DNA of 64,000 nucleotides from an uncultured Faecalibacterium sp. (GTDB lineage Bacteria > Bacillota > Clostridia > Oscillospirales > Ruminococcaceae), in NCBI GenBank assembly GCA_900539945.1, contig UQDV01000011.1:4229-68228 (forward strand), read 5' to 3'. Position numbers and translations under genes: made by a program. Positions within the stretch are counted from its first letter, which is position 1. Every line of letters starts with the position of its first letter. Below are positions 59,116-64,000 of this stretch, piece by piece. Below the pieces are notes generated by a model. That model was not told the DNA's origin. It made no database searches and saw only the letters and a list, made by a program, of their open reading frames with translations.

Positions 59116-59723
59116 GAGATGTTGTGAATGCCTGGGTGGTGTTCTTTGGCTATGCGGTGCTGGCCGTGTTTGCCCAGAATGCCATCTTTACCCGCGCACT
59201 GGGCGTGTCCCGTCTGGTGCAGCTGGTGGGGGATGACCGCACCAGCAGCTGGCTGTTCGGCCTGCAGCTGTGCATCACGCAGGTGCTGGTGGCCCCGCTG
59301 ACCTGGTATGCCGGCAGCTGGATCGTCTCGCTGGAAAACCGCGCCCAGCTGCGCCCGCTGGTGTATGTGGCCGCCATTGCCGTGGTCTGCACCGCCGAAG
59401 AGCTGGTGCTCGGCCTGGGCCGCCGGCTGCCCCTTGCGGGCAAGCTGCTGCGCATCGTGCCCGTTGCAGCCCTGAACAGCTGCGTGCTGGGCACCGTGCT
59501 GGTGGAGCGCACCCAGAGCTTTACGCTGATGCAGAGCCTGGGCTTTGGCCTGGGCAGCGGCGTGGGCTACCTGCTGGCTGTGCTGCTGGTCACAGAGGCC
59601 CAGCACCGCCTGCGCAGCAAGGCTATCCCCTCCGCGTTCCGCGGCCTGCCCATCACGCTGGTGTACATCGGCGTGCTGGCGCTGGCCATTTATGGCTTTA
59701 CCGGCCATTCGGTGATCCTGTAA
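59112..59723 (+). CDS. Rnf subunit A-like membrane protein lacking iron-sulfur cysteines
   Basis: A 203-residue six-helix protein homologous to RnfA/NqrE. FAQNAIFTRALGVSRLV matches the NNFVLxxFLGLCPF region, but Ser33 replaces Cys; VAALNSCVLGTVLVE matches TTNCAVLG, but Ser123 takes the Cys place and a Cys follows at 124. The C-terminal GFGLGSGVGYLLAVLLVTEA and PSAFRGLPITLVYIGVLALA are clearly RnfA-like. It is the last of the three coupled genes. Confidence 0.84.
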   Translation: MRDVVNAWVVFFGYAVLAVFAQNAIFTRALGVSRLVQLVGDDRTSSWLFGLQLCITQVLVAPLTWYAGSWIVSLENRAQLRPLVYVAAIAVVCTAEELVLGLGRRLPLAGKLLRIVPVAALNSCVLGTVLVERTQSFTLMQSLGFGLGSGVGYLLAVLLVTEAQHRLRSKAIPSAFRGLPITLVYIGVLALAIYGFTGHSVIL

Positions 59724-59739
59724 AGGGAGGTAAGTCAAA

Positions 59740-60843
59740 ATGGCAAAGTATAAACGTCGGCCCAAGGTCAAGCGCTACCGCCGCAGCTTTTACAGCCGCG
59801 GCATGCGCATCCGCAAGATCGTGGGCATCGTCGTGCTGGTGGCCGTGGTGCTGGCCGCGGCATGGTTCGCCGCGCCCCATGTGCTGGACTGGGCTACCCA
59901 CACCTGGTACACCGTGGTCAAGGACCGGGATCTGGAAGCCGAGAGCGCATCCCGCGCGGCGGCATCCTCCCAGGCAGCGGCTTCGGCAGCTGCGTCGGAG
60001 GCTGCTTCCTCGGCGGCATCGGAGCCGGAAGAGGACGTCTTTGACGGCAAGGCAATCGTTTCCGGCCGGTGGGCGGAGCTGGACACGGCGGCCCTCACGG
60101 ACGATGACACCCTCCGCACCACGGCACAGCAGCTGAAGGCGCAGGGCGTGGAATACGCCGTGCTGACCCTGAAGGATGCGGCCGGAAACATCTACTATGC
60201 ATCGCAGGCGGCGGCTGCGGCGGGCGGCATCGTGGCCGATCCGCTGGACGCCGGGCACATCGCGGCCATCCTGCGGGAAGAAAAGCTCATTCCGGTGGCG
60301 CAGCTCGCGGTCTTCAAGGACCCCATCTCGCCCCGCACCGACCCCTCCATGGCCATCCACTACAACGGCAGCGCCCTGTGGCTGGATGCCCGGAAGAACG
60401 GCAACCCCTGGCTGAACCCTTATTCCACGGCGGCAGTGGAGTATGTGGGCGACCTGGTGGAAGAGGTGCAGCAGCTGGGCTTTGAGCAGGTGGTGCTGAC
60501 CAATGTGCAGTTCCCCAAGCTGAGCAAAAAGCAGGACTACGGTACCACCAACGGGGTCTCCCGTGCCGACCAGCTGAAGGCGGACATCGCCGCCCTGCAG
60601 GACCGTTTGTCGGGCAAGGTGACCCTGTGGTTCAGCTACACGCTGGATCAGTGCAAGAACAGCAGTGTGGCGCTGGACGTGCCGGCCCTGACCCTGGGCG
60701 TGCAGAACCTGCTGGTGACCTCGGACGCGGCCATGGATGCCGATGCCCTGCAGGCGCTGGAAATGGCGGCCACGGATGCAGGGGTGGAGAACCTGACCGT
60801 ACACGCCGCAGACCGCTTTGAGACCGACCGCGTTTCGGGCTGA
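59740..60843 (+). CDS. Membrane-anchored DUF4015 (putative glycoside hydrolase) protein
   Basis: A 367-residue protein. The first 25 residues are very basic (KYKRRPKVKRYRRS), followed by a membrane segment (about 28-50), an Ala/Ser/Glu linker (about 70-100), and a TIM-barrel-like extracellular domain (about 105-360). The core WLDARKNGNPWLNPY, VEEVQQLGFEQVVLTNVQFP fits DUF4015, a family related to glycoside hydrolases. Catalytic residues cannot be confirmed. AAAGGGAGG precedes the start, 16 bases after the RnfA-like gene, so it may be part of the same operon. Confidence 0.75.
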   Translation: MAKYKRRPKVKRYRRSFYSRGMRIRKIVGIVVLVAVVLAAAWFAAPHVLDWATHTWYTVVKDRDLEAESASRAAASSQAAASAAASEAASSAASEPEEDVFDGKAIVSGRWAELDTAALTDDDTLRTTAQQLKAQGVEYAVLTLKDAAGNIYYASQAAAAAGGIVADPLDAGHIAAILREEKLIPVAQLAVFKDPISPRTDPSMAIHYNGSALWLDARKNGNPWLNPYSTAAVEYVGDLVEEVQQLGFEQVVLTNVQFPKLSKKQDYGTTNGVSRADQLKADIAALQDRLSGKVTLWFSYTLDQCKNSSVALDVPALTLGVQNLLVTSDAAMDADALQALEMAATDAGVENLTVHAADRFETDRVSG

Positions 60844-60891
60844 GTGATGCAGTAATTGTCTTTGATGATACGGGAAAGTGAGGAATCGACC

Positions 60892-62184
60892 ATGAACACC
60901 ACAACTTGCTTTGCACCTGCGCACATCCTTCTGCCTGCGGAGCAGATCCCGCTGGAACAGTGGGGCTGCATTGCCTGCGACCAGTTCACCAGCGACCGCG
61001 AGTACTGGCAGCGGGCCAAAGAAGCGGCTGACGGCAGCCCCAGCACCCTGAACCTGATCCTGCCGGAGGTGTATCTGGAGGACGGCGACGCGGACGCCCG
61101 GGTGGAGCAGATCCATGCCACGATGGCGGATTATGCACAGAACGTGCTCACCCGCGCCGTGGACGGCTTTGTGTATGTGGAGCGCACCGAGCAGAGCGGC
61201 CGGGTGCGGCAGGGCCTTGTGGGCAAGGTGGATCTGGAAGCCTACAGCTATCAGCGCGGAGCAAAGTGCACCGTGCGGCCCAGCGAGAGCACGGTGGAGA
61301 GCCGCATCCCGCCCCGCATGAAGGTGCGCACCGGTGCCGCACTGGAAACGCCCCACATCATGATGCTGGCCGACGACCCTCAGTGCACCCTCATCGAGCC
61401 CATCGCAGCCCGCAAGAACGAGCTGCGCAAAGTGTACGAGGGCGAACTGATGCTGGGCGGCGGCCATGTGGCCGGTTGGGCCGTGGAGGACCCGGCAATG
61501 ATCGACCAGATCGAGACGGCACTGGCTGCGCTGGGCAGTCAGGAGGCCTTTGATGCCAAATACCCGGATGCTGCCCGCCGCGACCCGCTGACCCTGGCCG
61601 TGGGCGACGGCAACCATTCGCTGGCCACCGCCAAGGCCTGCTGGGAGGAGCTGAAAAAGACCCTGACCCCGGAGCAGGCCGAGAACCACCCGGCCCGGTG
61701 GTGCCTGGCCGAGGTGTGCAACGTCCACTCGCCCGCCATCGAGATCGAGCCCATCCATCGGGTGCTGTTCAATGTGGACTGCGCTGCCGTGCTGCTGGCG
61801 CTGATCACCTGGAGCGACGAGAACATGGCAGGCTGCTGCTTTGGCGGCGAGAAAAAGCAGCCCTTTACGCTGGCCGGCCCTCACATGGCCAACGTGCTGA
61901 GCTTTGAGGAGCCCACCGCGCCGCTTACCGTGGGCACCATCGACGAATTTATTGAGTATTATCTGGAGCGTCACCCGGAGGGCCGGGTGGACTATGTACA
62001 CGATGAACCGGCTGTGCGCGCGCTGTGCAAGAAGGGGGCTGTGGCCTTCCTGATGCCGCCCTTTGCCAAGAGCGACCTGTTCAAGGGCGTTGTGATGGGC
62101 GGCGTGCTGCCCCGCAAGACCTTCAGCATGGGCCATGCGGAGGAAAAGCGCTATTATATCGAGTGCCGGAAAATTACGGAATAA
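60892..62184 (+). CDS. DUF1015 family protein
   Basis: A 430-residue cytoplasmic protein of the DUF1015 (SerC-linked) family. Recognisable blocks are FAPAHILLPAEQIPLEQWGCIACDQF, YSYQRGAKCTVRPSESTVESRIPPR, LAVGDGNHSLATAKACWEEL and VAFLMPPFAKSDLF. Function unknown; relatives may be kinase-like or hydrolytic. GTGAGGAA precedes the start at 60892. A palindromic element follows. Confidence 0.88.
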   Translation: MNTTTCFAPAHILLPAEQIPLEQWGCIACDQFTSDREYWQRAKEAADGSPSTLNLILPEVYLEDGDADARVEQIHATMADYAQNVLTRAVDGFVYVERTEQSGRVRQGLVGKVDLEAYSYQRGAKCTVRPSESTVESRIPPRMKVRTGAALETPHIMMLADDPQCTLIEPIAARKNELRKVYEGELMLGGGHVAGWAVEDPAMIDQIETALAALGSQEAFDAKYPDAARRDPLTLAVGDGNHSLATAKACWEELKKTLTPEQAENHPARWCLAEVCNVHSPAIEIEPIHRVLFNVDCAAVLLALITWSDENMAGCCFGGEKKQPFTLAGPHMANVLSFEEPTAPLTVGTIDEFIEYYLERHPEGRVDYVHDEPAVRALCKKGAVAFLMPPFAKSDLFKGVVMGGVLPRKTFSMGHAEEKRYYIECRKITE

Positions 62185-62185
62185 A

Positions 62186-62366
62186 CCCTCTCAGTCAAAA
62201 CCTGACGGTTTTGCCAGCTCCCCCGAAGAGGGAGCTTTCGGGCTATGCCGGAACACCATCTCTCTGCAAAAAAGCTCCCCCTTCGGGACGGATTTCCCCC
62301 GGGCCGGGGGAAAATGGCTTGGCCAAAAGGGGGAACAGCTGGCGAACGGATGCGAGCCTGAGAGAG
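62186..62366. repeat. MITE-like palindromic element, copy B
   Basis: The ends CCCTCTCAG and CTGAGAGAG are inverted repeats with one mismatch. Inner arms include TTGCCAGCTCCCCC and AGGGGGAACAGCTGGC. It shares the ends and the inner CCAGCTC / GAGCTGG-type pairing with 30769-30897. Confidence 0.65.
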
Positions 62367-62409
62367 TTCCGGGGTAGAACGAACGATGGAAACGAATCAT
62401 AGGAGAACC

Positions 62410-64000
62410 ATGACATTTGAAGAACTGAATCTGTCCGCCCCGCTTCTGCGCGCTGTGCAGGAGGCAGGCTATGAGACCCCGTCGCCCATTCAGGCAGCGG
62501 CCATCCCGCCGGTGCTGTCCGGCCGGGATCTGATGGGCTGTGCCCAGACCGGCACCGGCAAGACGGCCGCCTTTGCGCTGCCCATGCTGGATCGCCTCAC
62601 TGCCAACCCGCCCCGCCGCAAGGGGGCCATCCGCGCGCTGATCCTGACCCCCACCCGGGAGCTTGCCTTGCAGATCGGCGAGAGCTTTGACGCCTACGGC
62701 AAGTACCTGAACCTGCGCAGCACCGTGATCTTTGGCGGTGTGGGCCAGGCCCCGCAGGTGGAGGCCCTGAAAAAGGGCGTGGACATCCTTGTGGCCTGCC
62801 CGGGCCGCTTGAACGACCTGATCGGGCAGGGCTTTATCGACCTGTCGGATCTGGAGATCTTTGTGCTGGACGAAGCCGACCGTATGCTGGATATGGGCTT
62901 CGTGCACGATGTGAAGAAGGTGATCGCCAAGCTGCCCAAGGTGCGCCAGAACCTGATGTTCAGCGCCACCATGCCCGCCGAGATCGAGCAGCTGGCCGCC
63001 GGCATCCTGCGGGACCCGGCCTTTGTCAAGGTGGACCCGGTGTCCAGCACCGTGGACCGCATCCAGCAGAGCCTGTACCATGTGGAGAAGGGAAACAAGA
63101 AATTCCTGCTGCCCTGGCTCATCAAGAACCTGCAGCCCCCAGTGGTCAACGCGCTGGTGTTCAGCCGCACCAAGCACGGGGCCGACAAGATCGCAAGAGA
63201 CCTCACCAAACAGGGCATCCCGGCGGCGGCCATCCACGGCAACAAGAGCCAGACCGCCCGCGTGACCGCACTGGAGGACTTCAAGGCCGGGAAGACAAGG
63301 GTACTGGTGGCCACCGACATCGCCGCCCGCGGCATCGACATCAGCGAGCTGTCCCATGTGTTCAACTACGACCTGCCCGAGGTGCCGGAGACCTATGTGC
63401 ACCGCATTGGCCGCACAGCCCGTGCCGGAGCCGACGGCACCGCCGTCAGCTTCTGCGCCCCGGAGGAGCAGGAGTATCTGGCCGGCATCGAAAAGCTGAA
63501 CCGCCGGAAGATCCCAGTGGTGTCCGGCCACCCGTGGGACGGCGTGCCCGCCCCGGTGCGCCCGGAGCCGCCCGTGCGCGGCAAAAAGCCCAAAGCTGCC
63601 CCCGAACAGGCCGGGAAGCAGCCGGAACAGCAGGCAAAGCCCGCGAAGGCGGCCGCCCCTGCAAAGCCTGAAAAAAAGGCTGCCGCCGCGCCCAAAGCGC
63701 AGGCAAAGCAGCCCGTAAAACCGGAAAAAGAGGAACGAACCATGGATGATCCCAAGCGTACTTCCGGCGGGCGCAGCAATGACCGCCGTTCCAACAATAA
63801 CAACAACAGCCGCCCCCGCCGGGAGCAGAACGCCCTGGCCCGCGGCAGCAATGCCCAGCCCAAATTTGACCCGCACTTTGTGAGCGCCCCGGAGGCAACG
63901 CCGCTGCGCTCGGCCAGAAAGGCCCCGGCTGCTCCCGCTGCCCCGGCCATCAAGACCGCGCAGGGTGCTCAGGCCGTGCAGGGCCAGAATGCCCCGAACG
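62410..64000 (+). CDS. DEAD-box RNA helicase, 3' end beyond the window
   Basis: ATP-dependent RNA helicase. The Q motif ([18 protein letters not shown] ... TPSPIQ), Walker A AQTGTGKT (residues 45-52), PTRELALQI, the DEAD box [13 protein letters not shown] (about 152-164), SAT in MFSATMP, then the second domain with [12 protein letters not shown] and [12 protein letters not shown]. After about residue 380 follows a long basic, Lys/Ala/Pro/Gln/Asn-rich tail (about 150 residues within the window, still open), which includes NRR- and Asn-rich blocks. Such tails bind RNA and are typical of RhlE/CsdA-like helicases. AGGAGAACC precedes the ATG at 62410. The stop lies beyond 64000. Confidence 0.95.
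   Translation, partial: MTFEELNLSAPLLRAVQEAGYETPSPIQAAAIPPVLSGRDLMGCAQTGTGKTAAFALPMLDRLTANPPRRKGAIRALILTPTRELALQIGESFDAYGKYLNLRSTVIFGGVGQAPQVEALKKGVDILVACPGRLNDLIGQGFIDLSDLEIFVLDEADRMLDMGFVHDVKKVIAKLPKVRQNLMFSATMPAEIEQLAAGILRDPAFVKVDPVSSTVDRIQQSLYHVEKGNKKFLLPWLIKNLQPPVVNALVFSRTKHGADKIARDLTKQGIPAAAIHGNKSQTARVTALEDFKAGKTRVLVATDIAARGIDISELSHVFNYDLPEVPETYVHRIGRTARAGADGTAVSFCAPEEQEYLAGIEKLNRRKIPVVSGHPWDGVPAPVRPEPPVRGKKPKAAPEQAGKQPEQQAKPAKAAAPAKPEKKAAAAPKAQAKQPVKPEKEERTMDDPKRTSGGRSNDRRSNNNNNSRPRREQNALARGSNAQPKFDPHFVSAPEATPLRSARKAPAAPAAPAIKTAQGAQAVQGQNAPN

Noticed and set aside
59698..62136. An 812-codon minus-strand frame opposite the DUF4015 and DUF1015 genes
   Set aside because: It spans two well-supported plus-strand genes and has no start signal.
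62191..63876. A 561-codon minus-strand frame opposite the DEAD-box helicase
   Set aside because: The plus strand carries every helicase motif. The real gene simply has no stop inside the window.

Overview
The window looks like chromosome of a GC-rich anaerobic Clostridium-class firmicute, most likely Faecalibacterium or a close Oscillospiraceae relative. Reasons: AGGAGG-type ribosome sites and TTGACA/TATAAT promoters, a T-box on thrS, an FMN riboswitch, many GH3/GH2/GH13 enzymes, LytTR/GHKL regulators, DUF6472 and CmpB-like membrane proteins, and dense GC-rich codons that create long meaningless antisense frames. The species is an inference; no rRNA is present.

Layout. 1-1650: 3' part of treC (trehalose-6-phosphate hydrolase) and its terminator. 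1633-5100: a visibly AT-richer mobile-element segment on the minus strand with a large serine recombinase, a TnpW-like protein, yjdF behind a putative azaaromatic riboswitch, and a stem-loop-rich non-coding block that may be a transfer origin. 5427-10130: promoter, FMN riboswitch, two terminator-like hairpins and the riboflavin operon ribD-ribE-ribBA-ribH, followed by an orphan winged-helix protein and a low-molecular-weight protein tyrosine phosphatase. 10253-12250: lipoprotein 5'-nucleotidase with an attenuator-like leader.

12755-23895: a sugar-use locus. A LytTR/GHKL two-component pair is followed by GH3 (reversed domain order, membrane-anchored), a small membrane protein, GH2, a GtrA-like protein and a second GH3. 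Two perfect LytTR boxes 21 bp apart lie immediately upstream of the first GH3 promoter. 23985-41330: housekeeping and metabolism: acetyltransferase, PutP, pckA, two tandem paralogous secreted Cys-rich proteins, a permuted papain-fold protein, tRNA-Glu and tRNA-Asn, trpS, aldo/keto reductase, SDR, RpiB family, DUF1622, Amt-PII fusion, T-box/thrS, a nucleotidyltransferase. 41397-50871: EAL/GGDEF protein with a C10 tract, a minus-strand operon alaX-like/trmB/DUF6472/CmpB-like, malQ, a degenerate GGDEF protein and a helical protein. 51096-56205: mtnN, ychF, HIT and an OmpR-type two-component system. 56704-64000: rpe, an Rnf-like D-E-A gene set, a DUF4015 protein, DUF1015, and a DEAD-box helicase running off the end.

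Main points for a second look: (1) the Rnf-like D-E-A module has none of the residues that carry FMN or the intramembrane iron-sulfur cluster in Rnf, and no rnfB/C/G beside it; (2) the LytTR boxes give a direct regulatory model for the glycosidase locus; (3) the secreted Cys-rich gene pair keeps promoter, leader and signal peptide but diverges in the mature domain; (4) two families of dispersed inverted-repeat elements each have two copies here; (5) yjdF, with a flavin-related riboswitch candidate, sits beside the FMN-controlled riboflavin operon next to a recombinase.
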